Shown: piece after piece, positions 35,806-45,267 of the stretch
Layout of the letters: each line of letters opens with the position of its first letter
Numbering within the stretch: position 1 is the first letter of the stretch
Assembly (NCBI GenBank): GCA_913774955.1
Contig: CAJYKV010000020.1
Coordinates: forward strand, 1-64,000
Length of the DNA stretch: 64,000 nucleotides
Origin: an uncultured Acidovorax sp.
Lineage (GTDB): Bacteria; Pseudomonadota; Gammaproteobacteria; Burkholderiales; Burkholderiaceae_C
Direction: 5' to 3'
Translations under genes and position numbers: made by a program
The notes under the pieces: model-generated
Told to the model about the DNA's origin: nothing
The model's database searches: none
The model's input: only the letters and a program-made list of their open reading frames with translations

Positions 35806-36501
35806 TCAGTCGCGCTCGCCGCCCATGATGCCCAGCAGGGCCAGCAGGCTCTGGAACACGTTGAAGACATCCAGGTACAGCGCCAGCGTGGCACTGATGT
35901 AGTTCGTCTCGCCGCCGTCCAGGATCTGCTTCAGGTCGTAGAGCATGTAGGCGCTGAAGATGCCGATGGCGGCCACCGAGATCGCCATCATGCCGGCCGA
36001 GGAGCCCACGAAGACGTTGATCACCGAGCCGACCACCAGCACCATGGCGCCCACGAAGAGCCACTTGCCCATGCCGGAGAGGTCGCGCTTGATCACGCTC
36101 GCGAGGCTGGCCATGACGAAGAACACGCCCGCGGTGCCCGCGAAGGCCGTCATGATGAGATCGGTGCCGTTCTTGAAGCCCAGCACCATGCCGATCAGGC
36201 GCGACAGCATCAGGCCCATGAAGAACGTGAAGCCCAGCAGCACGGGGACGCCGGCCGCGGAGTTCTTGGTCTTCTCGATGGCGAACATGAAACCGAACGC
36301 GCCGCCCAGGAAGACGATGAGGCCCACGCCGCCCCGCAGGGACTCCGTGATGCCCGTGGCCACGCCGATCCAGGCGCCCAGCACCGTGGGCAGCATGCTC
36401 AGCGCGAGCAGCCAGTAGGTATTGCGCAGCACGCGGTGCCGCTGCTCCTGCGAGATGCCGTATCCCGCGGAGTCGTACGTGGTGACCCGGTCGTTCATCA
36501 T
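35806..36501 (-). CDS. Bax inhibitor-1/YccA family membrane protein
   Basis: The 231-residue protein has seven membrane helices and the family motifs KNSAAGVPVLLGFTFFMGLM and YMLYDLKQILDGGETNYI, ending in the typical ALYLDVFNVFQSLLALLG. Family members are calcium-leak or stress-related membrane proteins; in bacteria YccA also modulates FtsH. Two ATGs (36501 and 36498) are equivalent. It is monocistronic, with its own terminator. Confidence 0.9.
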   Translation of the reverse strand: MMNDRVTTYDSAGYGISQEQRHRVLRNTYWLLALSMLPTVLGAWIGVATGITESLRGGVGLIVFLGGAFGFMFAIEKTKNSAAGVPVLLGFTFFMGLMLSRLIGMVLGFKNGTDLIMTAFAGTAGVFFVMASLASVIKRDLSGMGKWLFVGAMVLVVGSVINVFVGSSAGMMAISVAAIGIFSAYMLYDLKQILDGGETNYISATLALYLDVFNVFQSLLALLGIMGGERD

Positions 36502-36712
36502 TTTCTGTCTCTCCCTTTGCCTGTTGAGGCCTGCACATCGCAGACGGACAAATTCTAGGTGGAGGCTTTCAAACAGCTTTCAAATAACCTTGGCTGATCC
36601 CGACCTTTTGGGATGAAGTGTTTTGCCGGGAATCGCCCCGGAACGGTCCTCGGCGGAAGCTATCCTGCACGAGGTACTGCACCGCACCGGCCCGTCGCGG
36701 CCCCGGTGGCCT

Positions 36713-36740
36713 GCATTCCGCATTCCGCATTCCGCGTTCC
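36713..36740. repeat. Four tandem 7-base repeats
   Basis: Three copies of GCATTCC and one GCGTTCC run head to tail, 36 bases before the GlcG/HbpS-like start, followed by GTTTTTATTT. Unit length 7 would change spacing in the leader if copies are gained or lost. Nothing else is seen in the 36502-36775 gap. Confidence 0.7.
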
Positions 36741-36775
36741 GTTTTTATTTCCCCCTCTATTCCCGACGCCATTCC

Positions 36776-37183
36776 ATGAAGACCCGACACGCACTCGAAT
36801 ACGCCGACGTCAAGAAAATCGCCGCCGCCGCGGAAGCCGAGGCCGCCAGCAACGGCTGGGCCGTGACCATCGCCATCGTGGACGACGGCGGCCACCTGCT
36901 GTCCCTCCAGCGCCTGGACGGCGCCGCGCCGCTGTCCTCGCACATCGCGCCGGGGAAGGCCCGCACGGCCGCGCTGGGCCGCCGCGAGAGCAAGTTCTAC
37001 GAAGACACCATCAACGGCGGCCGCACGGCCTTCCTCACGGCACCGTTCATCGACGGCATGCTGGAAGGCGGCGTGCCGATCCTGAAGGACGGCCAATGCC
37101 TGGGCGCCGTCGGCGTGAGCGGCGTGAAGTCGAGCGAGGACGCGCAGATCGCCCGTGCGGGCATCGCCGCCATCGGCCTCTGA
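36776..37183 (+). CDS. GlcG/HbpS-family (DUF336) heme-binding-type protein
   Basis: The 135-residue protein shows the GlcG/HbpS fold signature: AVTIAIVDDGGHLLSLQRLDGA, then AALGRRESKFYED and GGVPILKDGQCLGAVGVSGVKSS. HbpS proteins bind heme; GlcG proteins occur in glycolate loci. Position 450 bases from hemP supports a heme link, which is inference. ATG at 36776 gives the family's normal length. A terminator follows at 37243. Confidence 0.85.
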   Translation: MKTRHALEYADVKKIAAAAEAEAASNGWAVTIAIVDDGGHLLSLQRLDGAAPLSSHIAPGKARTAALGRRESKFYEDTINGGRTAFLTAPFIDGMLEGGVPILKDGQCLGAVGVSGVKSSEDAQIARAGIAAIGL

Positions 37184-37242
37184 GAGGGCGCCCTGGGGGA
37201 ATGGCCCCCGAAGGCTGCGTTGCCCCTGCTGTGCGCCCATGG

Positions 37243-37266
37243 AAAAACCGGCCGAGGCCGGTTTTT
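37243..37266. terminator. Bidirectional rho-independent terminator
   Basis: AAAAACCGGCC and GGCCGGTTTTT form an 11-base self-complementary stem with A and T tracts on either side, so it can stop transcription from the GlcG/HbpS-like gene (plus) and from hemP (minus). Confidence 0.88.
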
Positions 37267-37287
37267 CTACGTTCAAGCCGTGGAGGG

Positions 37288-37382
37288 AAAAAAAGTGCCT
37301 GGCTACGCGGGCGAACCGTTGGCTGGCGAATACGACCCGGCGGGCCCTGAACGTGGCCCGGGAGTCGCCCCACGATGAAACC
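37288..37382. repeat. Intergenic repeat, copy 2 of a pair
   Basis: This is the same element as 27789-27879 in the same orientation: an A tract, then GCCTGGCTACGCGGGCGAAC, TTGGCTGGCGAA, and the end GAGTCGCCCCACGATGAAAC. It lies just downstream of the hemP stop on the minus strand, before the bidirectional terminator, so it would form the hemP 3' untranslated region. Confidence 0.75.
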
Positions 37383-37416
37383 GTCGGAGCAGGCGCTGCG
37401 GCTGCTCCGGATGTCT

Positions 37417-37632
37417 TTACTTGGTGAGGATCAGCTTGCCGAGCTTGGTGGCCTGCAGTCGGTAGATCGAACCGTTGTGGAAGATCGCCACGGTCTTCTG
37501 GCCCTTGAGCAGATCGCTGCTGTCTACCGCCGGGGCGGAAGCGGGCAGGCCGTTCACGTCCGTATGCCGGTCGTGGAGGCCCGCGCCGAAGAAAGCTGCG
37601 GAAGGGGACATGGCGGTCAGGCTGGCGTGCAT
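37417..37632 (-). CDS. hemP: Hemin uptake protein HemP
   Basis: The 71-residue protein ends in the HemP signature VAIFHNGSIYRLQATKLGKL followed by ILTK. HemP proteins are small, Fur-controlled and needed for heme use in several proteobacteria, including as an activator of heme receptor expression in Burkholderia-type species. The ATG at 37632 is preceded by a weak GAGG. A Fur box lies 35 bases upstream. The repeat copy and a terminator follow. Confidence 0.88.
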   Translation of the reverse strand: MHASLTAMSPSAAFFGAGLHDRHTDVNGLPASAPAVDSSDLLKGQKTVAIFHNGSIYRLQATKLGKLILTK

Positions 37633-37666
37633 GGGTGGGGTCCTCGGTGCGTTGGCAATGGATTAA

Positions 37667-37681
37667 TGATAACCATTCTCA
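37667..37681 (-). promoter_or_regulatory. Fur box before hemP
   Basis: TGATAACCATTCTCA matches TGATAATnATTATCA at 12 of 14 positions. It lies between the hemP start and the exbD stop and would control hemP on the minus strand. Confidence 0.75.
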
Positions 37682-37725
37682 ATTGAGCGTCAAGGCCCGG
37701 CCCGGCTTTATTGCAAGTATTTGTC

Positions 37726-38133
37726 TCACTGCGGATCGGTGACGAAACCGATCTTGCGCACGCCCGCGCGCTGCGCTGCCGCCATGGCCTGCGCCACGCG
37801 CTCGTAGCGCACTTCCTTGTCGCCGCGGATGTGCAGGTCCGGCTGCGGATCCTTCGCCGCCTCGGCCTTCAGGCGGGGCTCCAGCTCGGCGTCACTGATG
37901 TCGGTCTCGTTCCAGTGGTACTTGCCGTCGGCGGTCACGCTCAGCCGGATGGTCTCGGGCTTGACGTTCTCGCGCTCCGCCGAAGCGCGCGGCAGGTCCA
38001 CCGGCACCGCATGCTTCATGACGGGCACGGTGATGATGAAGATGATGAGCAGCACCAGCATGACGTCCACCAGGGGCGTCATGTTGATCTCGTTCATTAC
38101 CTCGTCGGCGTCGTCCTGGGTTCCGAATGCCAT
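37726..38133 (-). CDS. exbD: ExbD biopolymer transport protein
   Basis: The 135-residue protein has a short cytoplasmic N-terminus, one membrane helix (about 20-42) with the essential Asp in NMTPLVDVMLVLLIIF, and a periplasmic domain ending AGVRKIGFVTDP. With ExbB it uses proton-motive force to energise TonB. It lies 6 bases after exbB. Confidence 0.92.
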   Translation of the reverse strand: MAFGTQDDADEVMNEINMTPLVDVMLVLLIIFIITVPVMKHAVPVDLPRASAERENVKPETIRLSVTADGKYHWNETDISDAELEPRLKAEAAKDPQPDLHIRGDKEVRYERVAQAMAAAQRAGVRKIGFVTDPQ

Positions 38134-38139
38134 GGCGCA

Positions 38140-38856
<717 letters not shown>

Positions 38857-38940
38857 GAGAACTCCTGAAGCTGTAGAGGATTTGAGAACGGGTGGGCACG
38901 CCGGAAACCGCCGGGGCACCGGAAGATCGCGCCCGGCCGC

Positions 38941-39648
38941 TTATTCGAGAACGAAATTGACCGGAACGAGGTTCCACATGGTCTCGGGCACGCCATTGCG
39001 CTTTCCGGGGACGAATTTCCAGCGCATGACCGCGTCCACGGCCTGCCGGTCCAGGCGTTCGTAGCCGCTGGACTTGTTGATTTCCACCTTCTGGGGCTGG
39101 CCGTCGGTGCCGATCAGCACGCGCAGCACGACCTTGCCCTGTTCCCCGAGCCGCCGGCTGATCGCGGGGTAGGTGGGCTTGGGGTTGTTCAGGTAGGCGG
39201 CATCGCTGGAGGGCAGCTCGATCCTGGGGGGCGCCGGCGGAGCGGGCGGTGCCGGCGCCGGCGCCGGCGGTGCCTGGGGCGCGGCGATCGGCGGCGCCGG
39301 GGGCTGCGGCTCGGTGATGCCCACGGGCGCATTCGGCGCGGGTGCGGGATCGGGCACGGCCACTGGCATGGGCGCCGGGCGAGGGGCGGGAGCGCGCGGC
39401 GCGGGCTTGGGCGGCGGTGGCGCCGGCTTCGGGGGCGGCGGAGGCGGCGGCACCGGCGGGGCCGGAGGCGCGGGCGGGGTGATGAACTCGCTCAGGACTT
39501 CCGCTGGAACGATGATTTCGGCGGCCTTGCGCACCAGGCCGGACTGCAGTGCCCACAGGCCGGCGACGTGCAGCAGCACGACCGAGCCTGCGATCACCGC
39601 ATTGCGGCTCACGCCCCCGGAGGAGCCATAGCGATCAAACTGGGACAT
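38941..39648 (-). CDS. tonB: Energy transducer TonB
   Basis: The 235-residue protein has an N-terminal membrane anchor (about 17-36), a long Pro/Ala-rich periplasm-spanning region (about 58-145) and a C-terminal TonB domain (YPAISRRLGEQGKVVLRVLI, then DAVMRWKFVPGKRNG). It drives TonB-dependent receptors such as the one at 22.6 kb. It follows bfd and the small overlapping ORF on the same strand. Confidence 0.93.
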   Translation of the reverse strand: MSQFDRYGSSGGVSRNAVIAGSVVLLHVAGLWALQSGLVRKAAEIIVPAEVLSEFITPPAPPAPPVPPPPPPPKPAPPPPKPAPRAPAPRPAPMPVAVPDPAPAPNAPVGITEPQPPAPPIAAPQAPPAPAPAPPAPPAPPRIELPSSDAAYLNNPKPTYPAISRRLGEQGKVVLRVLIGTDGQPQKVEINKSSGYERLDRQAVDAVMRWKFVPGKRNGVPETMWNLVPVNFVLE

Positions 39649-39722
39649 AGGGAAAAGGTTTGCCGGCGCCCAGGCGGTGCCGTGGCACCGGCGCGCACAA
39701 CAGCTGAGCAGAAAAGGAGGGA

Positions 39723-39797
39723 TTATTTACGGAAGATCCACCACATGGATCCCAGAACGAAGATCAGGCTGCCAGCGAGGACGCAGAGCAGTTCCAT
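39723..39797 (-). CDS. Possible 24-residue single-helix membrane peptide between bfd and tonB
   Basis: An ATG at 39797 opens a frame of 24 residues, almost all one hydrophobic helix (LLCVLAGSLIFVLGSMWWIF) with a basic end. It overlaps the last 34 bases of bfd in another frame. GGAG lies about 10 bases upstream. The composition is strongly membrane-like, but the frame is short and could be chance. Confidence 0.4.
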   Translation of the reverse strand: MELLCVLAGSLIFVLGSMWWIFRK

Positions 39798-40039
39798 GCC
39801 TTGCTCTCCAGAATGGACGGTGCCAGCTGGATCGGCTGCGGCACGGCCTCTTCCTTGTGGATCGCCGCCACCTGCTGCCCGCCACCGCAGCGCGCCACGA
39901 CGTCGCGCGCGCAGGATTCGCAGCGGCCGCACTGGGTGGCCACGCCGAGTTCGAACTGGATTTCATCGAAGCTCAAACCCGCATGCGCGTGGCGTGCGAT
40001 CTCCCGGTCGGAAACCCGGCGGCATACACAGACGATCAT
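39764..40039 (-). CDS. bfd: Bacterioferritin-associated ferredoxin Bfd
   Basis: The 91-residue protein has the [2Fe-2S] ligand set CVC at residues 4-6 and CGRCESC about 33 residues later, typical of Bfd. Bfd reduces bacterioferritin iron for release when iron is low. It leads the minus-strand run toward tonB, exbB and exbD, and a Fur-like dyad lies 40 bases upstream. The tail past the cluster is somewhat long. Confidence 0.88.
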   Translation of the reverse strand: MIVCVCRRVSDREIARHAHAGLSFDEIQFELGVATQCGRCESCARDVVARCGGGQQVAAIHKEEAVPQPIQLAPSILESKAWNCSASSLAA

Positions 40040-40078
40040 GGGGCAGCGGCGTTCAGTGGATTGGCGATGGAGCATTAT

Positions 40079-40099
40079 AAATGCGAATTCATCGCATTT
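40079..40099 (-). promoter_or_regulatory. Fur-like dyad before bfd
   Basis: Arms AAATGCGA and TCGCATTT are perfect 8-base inverted repeats around ATTCA. The AATGCGAAT half resembles Fur sites of betaproteobacteria, and position and target (bfd, then tonB-exbBD) fit iron control. Confidence 0.6.
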
Positions 40100-40190
40100 G
40101 CAATCCTTTCGATGCATGCCCCTCGCAATGGTTCCCTGTAGTGGTGTGCCACATCCCAAAGCCCAGCCGACCGGGGGTCACCGACAGCCC

Positions 40191-40218
40191 AAAAAAAAGC
40201 CCGGCAGTGCCGGGCTTT
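40191..40218 (-). terminator. Rho-independent terminator of the phasin gene
   Basis: AAAGCCCGGC and GCCGGGCTTT form a perfect 10-base stem with a 3-base loop (AGT). On the minus strand eight T follow. It lies 55 bases after the phasin stop. Confidence 0.92.
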
Positions 40219-40272
40219 GAATGGATCCAGGAACGCTAGCCCGAGGATCCAAGGAGACAACGGGTTCGTGGC

Positions 40273-40851
40273 TCAGCGCTTGCGTGCAGCAGCGTCGGCG
40301 GCAGCCGCTGCGGCGTTCGTGGCCGTGGCAGCGTTGCTGGCAGCCGTGTTGGCCACCGCGTTGAAGTTGGCACCGGCCACGTCGCTGGCCTGCTTCACGG
40401 CCTTCTGGACGGTTTCGAAGGCATTGTTGGCGGCGGAGACGGCGCTCTTGAACACGGCCACGCCGGTTTCGGTGCCGGCGGGCGCGTTGCGGGCGGCGGT
40501 GTCCACGATGTTGCTGAGGTTGCGCTGCGCTTCAGCGGCCTGTGCTTCGAAGGCGCGGCCGAATTCTGCGCTGGTGCTCGAAGCGATGTCGTACAGGTGG
40601 CGGTTGTAGGCGGCGGTCTTCTCGGCCAGGGGCTGGAAGAAGGCGGCCTGCAGGGACAGGAGTTCCTGGGCGTCCTTCACGGACAGCAGGGCCTGGGTGT
40701 GGGCAGCGGCTTCGGACAGGGTGGCGCGCGATGCCGTCACGTTCAGCTCGACCAGCTTTTCCATGCCTTCGAAGGCCTTGTTCGTGAGGCCGAACAGGGT
40801 GTCCAGATGGGCCTTCTGGGTGGCGATCACTTGTTCAGGGGTCAGGGACAT
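40273..40851 (-). CDS. phaP: Phasin, polyhydroxyalkanoate granule protein
   Basis: The 192-residue Ala-rich helical protein matches the phasin 2 family: [20 protein letters not shown], then [20 protein letters not shown], with an Ala-repeat C-terminal tail. Phasins coat PHA granules. AGGAG precedes the ATG at 40851 and a strong terminator follows, so it is monocistronic. The 40852-41059 gap holds a short palindrome (GGCCGGTGACCGGCC, 41014-41028) of unknown meaning. Confidence 0.92.
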   Translation of the reverse strand: MSLTPEQVIATQKAHLDTLFGLTNKAFEGMEKLVELNVTASRATLSEAAAHTQALLSVKDAQELLSLQAAFFQPLAEKTAAYNRHLYDIASSTSAEFGRAFEAQAAEAQRNLSNIVDTAARNAPAGTETGVAVFKSAVSAANNAFETVQKAVKQASDVAGANFNAVANTAASNAATATNAAAAAADAAARKR

Positions 40852-41059
40852 GGATATCTCCTCAGGAAGTAAAAGATGGCTGGACGGAACCGCGCCGCTT
40901 CATTGGATGTTGCAGTGCAGCATGGAATGAATTTTAGGGTCTTCCCGCAGGGATGCAAGCCCTTTTGTTGCAATGCAGCATTTTTAGAGGCGGGGCTCCA
41001 AAAACGCAGGTCCGGCCGGTGACCGGCCTTCCCGCGGCCCGCTGGCAGAATCTGGGGGC

Positions 41060-41542
41060 ATGATCCACGCCACGCCTTCCGCCCCCGCCGCCGCGCCCCG
41101 GCGCGCTCCCGAACCGCGTGCCGGCTATGCCGTGTTCCGCGGCATCACCACCCGCTGGGGAGACAACGACGTCTACGGGCACGTCAACAACGTCGTCTAC
41201 TACAGCTGGTTCGACACCGCCGTGAATGCCTATCTGATAGAGCAGGGCGCACTCGACATCCATGGCGGCGACACGATCGGGCTCGTGGTCGAGACGCAGT
41301 GCAACTATTTCGCGCCGCTGGCCTTTCCGCAGACCGTGGAAGCCGGCATCCGCGTGGCGCGGCTGGGCGGCAGCAGCGTGCGCTACGAAGTGGGTCTGTT
41401 CGCGCGTGGCGAGCCGCTGTGCGCCGCGGCGGGCCACTTCGTGCACGTGTACGTGGACCGCACCGACCGGCGCCCGCGCCCGCTGCCCGAGGCGCTGCGC
41501 CGTGCGCTCGAGCCGCTGCGCCGGGAGCCGTCCAGCGCGTAA
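41060..41542 (+). CDS. Acyl-CoA thioesterase, 4HBT hotdog family
   Basis: The 160-residue hotdog-fold enzyme has the active-site region [20 protein letters not shown], with Asp in the 4HBT position, and a long helix that follows. It hydrolyses acyl-CoA thioesters; the specific substrate is unknown. It is single, between phasin and the convergent ggt gene. Confidence 0.87.
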   Translation: MIHATPSAPAAAPRRAPEPRAGYAVFRGITTRWGDNDVYGHVNNVVYYSWFDTAVNAYLIEQGALDIHGGDTIGLVVETQCNYFAPLAFPQTVEAGIRVARLGGSSVRYEVGLFARGEPLCAAAGHFVHVYVDRTDRRPRPLPEALRRALEPLRREPSSA

Positions 41543-41660
41543 CACGGCGCGCGGTACGGCCGTGTCCAGGGGCCTGCCCTTCCGGAGGCACGCCCGGCTG
41601 CGGCCTGCGGGCACCCCGCCCACGGGGGGCGGGGCCGGTCCGGCGGTTTCCCGCCCGCCG

Positions 41661-43670
41661 TCAGGGCTTGAAGGTGTCGCCCAGCACGACGCCTTCGCGC
41701 CGCGGATCGGCGCCGCCCTGCAGCACGCTCGCGCCGTTGCGGTTCACGCGCAGGATCGTCGCGGTGCCGCTCGACTGTGCCGAGGTCGAGACCGTGTGGC
41801 CCAGCGCACGCAGGCCGGTGATCAGCGGATCGTCGTTGCCGTTGTTCGCCGTGTTGACGTTCGGATGCTCGCCGCCCACCGAGGTGGTGGCGCTGTTGCT
41901 GGCGCCGAAGTCCACCAGCGAGGTGGCCTGCTGGGCATCGAGGCCCCAGTCGAGCGCGCCGACCACGGTCTTCACCACGTACTGGATGATCGTGCCGCCG
42001 CCGGGCGAGCCGGTGCCCATCACGAAGTCGCCCATGCTGCCGTCGGAGGCCTTGCGGAACACCAGGGTCGGGGCCATGGAGCTGCGCGGGCGCTTGCCGG
42101 GCTCGACGCGGTTGGCGACGGGCGCGCCGGAAGCGTCGGTGGGCGTGGCGGAGAAGTCCGTGAGCTGGTTGTTCAGCAGGAAGCCCTGCGTCATGTGGAA
42201 CGAGCCCATGCTGGCCTCCACCGTCGTGGTCATGACCACGGCGTTGCCGTTGCGGTCCACGATGGTGAAGTGGGTCGTGCCGCGCTCCTCGACGGGCACC
42301 ACGCCGGCCGCACCCGTGCCGAAGTCCCCGGCCGTGGCCGTGCCCATGCTGCGCGTGGTGCTGATCAGGTTCGCACGCGTGCGCAGGTAGCCCTTGTCCA
42401 GCATGCGCGCGGGGGAGCCGCCTGGCAGCGGGACGAAGTCGGTGTCGGCCACGTACTTGTCGCGGTCGGCATAGGCGAGGCGTTCGGCTTCGCTCACGAG
42501 GTGCACGCCCATCACCGTGGGCTTGCCGCCCTCGATGTCGATGGCCGTGGGCTTGTACGGAGCGAGGTCGAAGTTCTCCAGGATGCCGAGCGCCGAGGCC
42601 ACGGCGATGCCGCCCGAGGACGGTGGCGACATGCCGCACACCCAGTAGTCGCGGTAGGTGGTGCAGACCGGGTCGCGGCGCTTCGCGCGGTAGTTGGCCA
42701 GGTCGCTCAGCTCCGTGAGGCCCGGGGTGATCGCCACGGCCGGCGAGCCGCCGCTGGTGGTCTTGATCTTGTCGACGATGCCCCGGGCGATGGACCCGCT
42801 GTAGAAGGCGTCGGCGCCGTTGCCGGCGATGGACGACAGCGTGTCGGCATAGGCGGGGTTCTTCAGCACCGTGCCCAGGGCCTTGGGCGTGCCGTCGGCA
42901 TTGAAGAAATAGGCGACGGCCTCGGAATCGCGCGAGAGGCCGGACGCGGAGCCGGAAATCGCGGCGGCCATGCGGCCGCTGATGCGGAAGCCGTCGCGCG
43001 CGAGCTGCACCGCCGGCTGGAACAGGTCGCCCCAGGCGAGCCTGCCGTAATCGCGGTGCGCCATCTCCAGCATGCGCACGGCGCCCGGCGTGCCGATCGA
43101 GCGGCCGCTGGCGCGCGCGCCGCCCGGCTGGGGCGCGGTGCGGTCGGTGTCGCTCACCCAGCGCAGGTAGTTTTCGTTGGCCGCCGCGGGCGCGGTCTCG
43201 CGGCCGTCATAGGCCTGCACTTTCTTCTGGGCGGCGTCGTAGTGGAGCATGAAGGCTCCGCCGCCGATGCCCGAGGACTGCGGCTCCACGAGGCCCAGCA
43301 CCATCTGCACGGCCACGGCCGCATCCACGGCCGAGCCGCCCTTCTTCAGCACCTCGCAGCCCGCGCGCGAGGCGAGCGGGTTCGCGGTGGCGACCATGTA
43401 CCGCTTGGCGTGCACGGCGGTCTTGCCGACGCGGTAGCCCGAAGCGGGTTCCGGTGCCGCGGGATCGCCGGGAAGGCCCGAGCCGACGGTGACCAGGCCG
43501 CTGTCGCTCGAAACCGCGCAGGCATTGGCGTCCTGCTCGGGCAGCGTCGCGAGGCCGTCGCTGTTGCCGCCGCAGCCCGCGAGCGCGAGCAGCGCGGCGG
43601 TCAGCACGGCGGTGAGGCCCCAGGCGGGGCGGGCGGAGGGGGGCGCGTGGAGCTTGCCGAAGGTGTGCAT
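41661..43670 (-). CDS. ggt: Gamma-glutamyltransferase (lipoprotein-type signal)
   Basis: The 669-residue protein belongs to the GGT Ntn-hydrolase family. The large-subunit region starts after the signal with VATANPLASRAGCEVLKKGG and QMVLGLVEPQSSGIGGGAF. The autocleavage/catalytic Thr is in ERGTTHFTIVDRNGNAV (about residue 465), and the small subunit has the oxyanion region GSPGGGTIIQYV. The signal ends LLALAGC, so it should be lipid-anchored rather than free periplasmic. It transfers gamma-glutamyl groups from glutathione and related peptides. The start is at ATG 43670. Confidence 0.9.
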   Translation of the reverse strand: MHTFGKLHAPPSARPAWGLTAVLTAALLALAGCGGNSDGLATLPEQDANACAVSSDSGLVTVGSGLPGDPAAPEPASGYRVGKTAVHAKRYMVATANPLASRAGCEVLKKGGSAVDAAVAVQMVLGLVEPQSSGIGGGAFMLHYDAAQKKVQAYDGRETAPAAANENYLRWVSDTDRTAPQPGGARASGRSIGTPGAVRMLEMAHRDYGRLAWGDLFQPAVQLARDGFRISGRMAAAISGSASGLSRDSEAVAYFFNADGTPKALGTVLKNPAYADTLSSIAGNGADAFYSGSIARGIVDKIKTTSGGSPAVAITPGLTELSDLANYRAKRRDPVCTTYRDYWVCGMSPPSSGGIAVASALGILENFDLAPYKPTAIDIEGGKPTVMGVHLVSEAERLAYADRDKYVADTDFVPLPGGSPARMLDKGYLRTRANLISTTRSMGTATAGDFGTGAAGVVPVEERGTTHFTIVDRNGNAVVMTTTVEASMGSFHMTQGFLLNNQLTDFSATPTDASGAPVANRVEPGKRPRSSMAPTLVFRKASDGSMGDFVMGTGSPGGGTIIQYVVKTVVGALDWGLDAQQATSLVDFGASNSATTSVGGEHPNVNTANNGNDDPLITGLRALGHTVSTSAQSSGTATILRVNRNGASVLQGGADPRREGVVLGDTFKP

Positions 43671-43928
43671 CCGGAATCGCTTTCTGAATGGAGGGAGGGA
43701 AGGCGCGCCGGGGCCGCTGCGTGCCCGGGCGCCGTGCAAGCATATGCCTCCTGAGGGGGTTCGGGGAGCATGAATGGGGGCATTCGGCCCGCATCGTGGA
43801 ATCGCGTGCATCGCGCGCGGCAGCGCAGCGCGGCCGTGCGTGGCCGCTGCCGCGCGCGGTGTCGCGCTTGGTGCCACAATGCTCCGCGCACCCTGCCGCT
43901 TTCCGTTCCGCGCCGTGGCCCCGCCGCC

Positions 43929-45161
43929 ATGCCGCGCGCCGATGCCTCCGACATGATCATCACCAGCCTGCTCGACACCGACCTGTACAAGTTCACCATG
44001 ATGCAGGTCGTGCTGCACCAGTTTCCGGGGGCGCAGGTGGAATACCGGTTCCGCTGCCGCAATCCGGGCGTGCAGCTCGCGCCGTATGCGGCGGAGATCC
44101 GCGACGAGATCCGGTCGCTGTGCAGCCTGCAGTTCCAGGACGCCGAGCTGATGTACCTGCGCTCGCTGCGTTTCGTGAAGAGCGATTTCGTGGATTTCCT
44201 CGGGCTGTTCCGGCTCAACGAGAAGTACATCACCGTCACGCCGCTGCCCAGCGGGGAGATCGACATCCATATCGCCGGGCCGTGGCTGCACACCATCCTG
44301 TTCGAGATCCCGGTGCTGGCGATCGTCAACGAGGTGTACTTCCGCAACACGCAGAAGGTGCCGGATTTCCCCGAGGGCCGCCGCCGGCTGGAGACGAAGA
44401 TCGCGCAGCTGCAGGCGGACGGGCTGGGCGAGCTGAAGATCGCCGACTACGGCACCCGCCGCCGCTTCAGCCGCGCCTGGCACGAAGAGGTGCTGCGCGT
44501 GCTGCTCGCGCGCCTGGGCACCGGCGACCGCCGCCCCGACGGGCGCACGGGGCCGGGCCAGTTCGCGGGCACGAGCAACGTGCTCTATGCGATGAAGCTC
44601 GGCATGACGCCGCTCGGCACCATGGCGCACGAATACCTGCAGGCCTGCCAGGCGCTGGGGCCGCGGCTGCGCGACAGCCAGATCTACGGCTTCGAGATGT
44701 GGGCGCGCGAATACCGCGGCGACCTCGGCATCGCACTGTCGGACGTCTACGGCATGAGCGCCTTCCTGCGCGATTTCGACCTGTACTTCTGCAAGCTGTT
44801 CGATGGCGCCCGGCACGACAGCGGCGATCCGTTCGCGTGGGGCGAGCGGCTGCTGGAGCACTACCGCCGCAACCGCGTCGATCCGCTGACCAAGACGCTG
44901 ATCTTCAGCGACGCGCTCACGGTGCCGCGCACGATCGAGCTGTTCCGGCAGTTCCATGGCCGCTGCCAGCTGGCCTTCGGCATCGGCACCAACCTCACCA
45001 ACGACCTGGGTTGCGAGCCGCTGCAGATCGTGATCAAGATGACGCGCTGCAACGGCCAGCCCGTGGCCAAGCTGTCCGACACGCCCGGCAAGGGCATGTG
45101 CGACGACGAGAAATACCTCGCCTACCTCCGGCAGGTGTTCGAGATACCCGCCCCGGCCTGA
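43929..45161 (+). CDS. pncB: Nicotinate phosphoribosyltransferase
   Basis: The 410-residue enzyme converts nicotinate and PRPP to nicotinate mononucleotide in NAD salvage. Family signatures are [56 protein letters not shown] and [12 protein letters not shown]. The start is ATG 43929; ATG 43953 (MIITSLL) is equally likely by length, and neither has a clear ribosome site. It is divergent from ggt. Confidence 0.93.
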   Translation: MPRADASDMIITSLLDTDLYKFTMMQVVLHQFPGAQVEYRFRCRNPGVQLAPYAAEIRDEIRSLCSLQFQDAELMYLRSLRFVKSDFVDFLGLFRLNEKYITVTPLPSGEIDIHIAGPWLHTILFEIPVLAIVNEVYFRNTQKVPDFPEGRRRLETKIAQLQADGLGELKIADYGTRRRFSRAWHEEVLRVLLARLGTGDRRPDGRTGPGQFAGTSNVLYAMKLGMTPLGTMAHEYLQACQALGPRLRDSQIYGFEMWAREYRGDLGIALSDVYGMSAFLRDFDLYFCKLFDGARHDSGDPFAWGERLLEHYRRNRVDPLTKTLIFSDALTVPRTIELFRQFHGRCQLAFGIGTNLTNDLGCEPLQIVIKMTRCNGQPVAKLSDTPGKGMCDDEKYLAYLRQVFEIPAPA

Positions 45162-45267
45162 GCCCCGGCGGCGCCCGGTCCGCGCGCCGCTCCCGGCGCC
45201 CGCGGCGCCGTGGCACGCTTTCTTTTTCTGCTCCCCCGTTTCTCCCAGCCCATCAGGAACTTCGCCC

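Noticed and set aside
41014-41028. GGCCGGTGACCGGCC as a regulatory site for the thioesterase or phasin
   Set aside because: A single short GC palindrome in GC-rich DNA with no matching second site; no evidence to assign a role.
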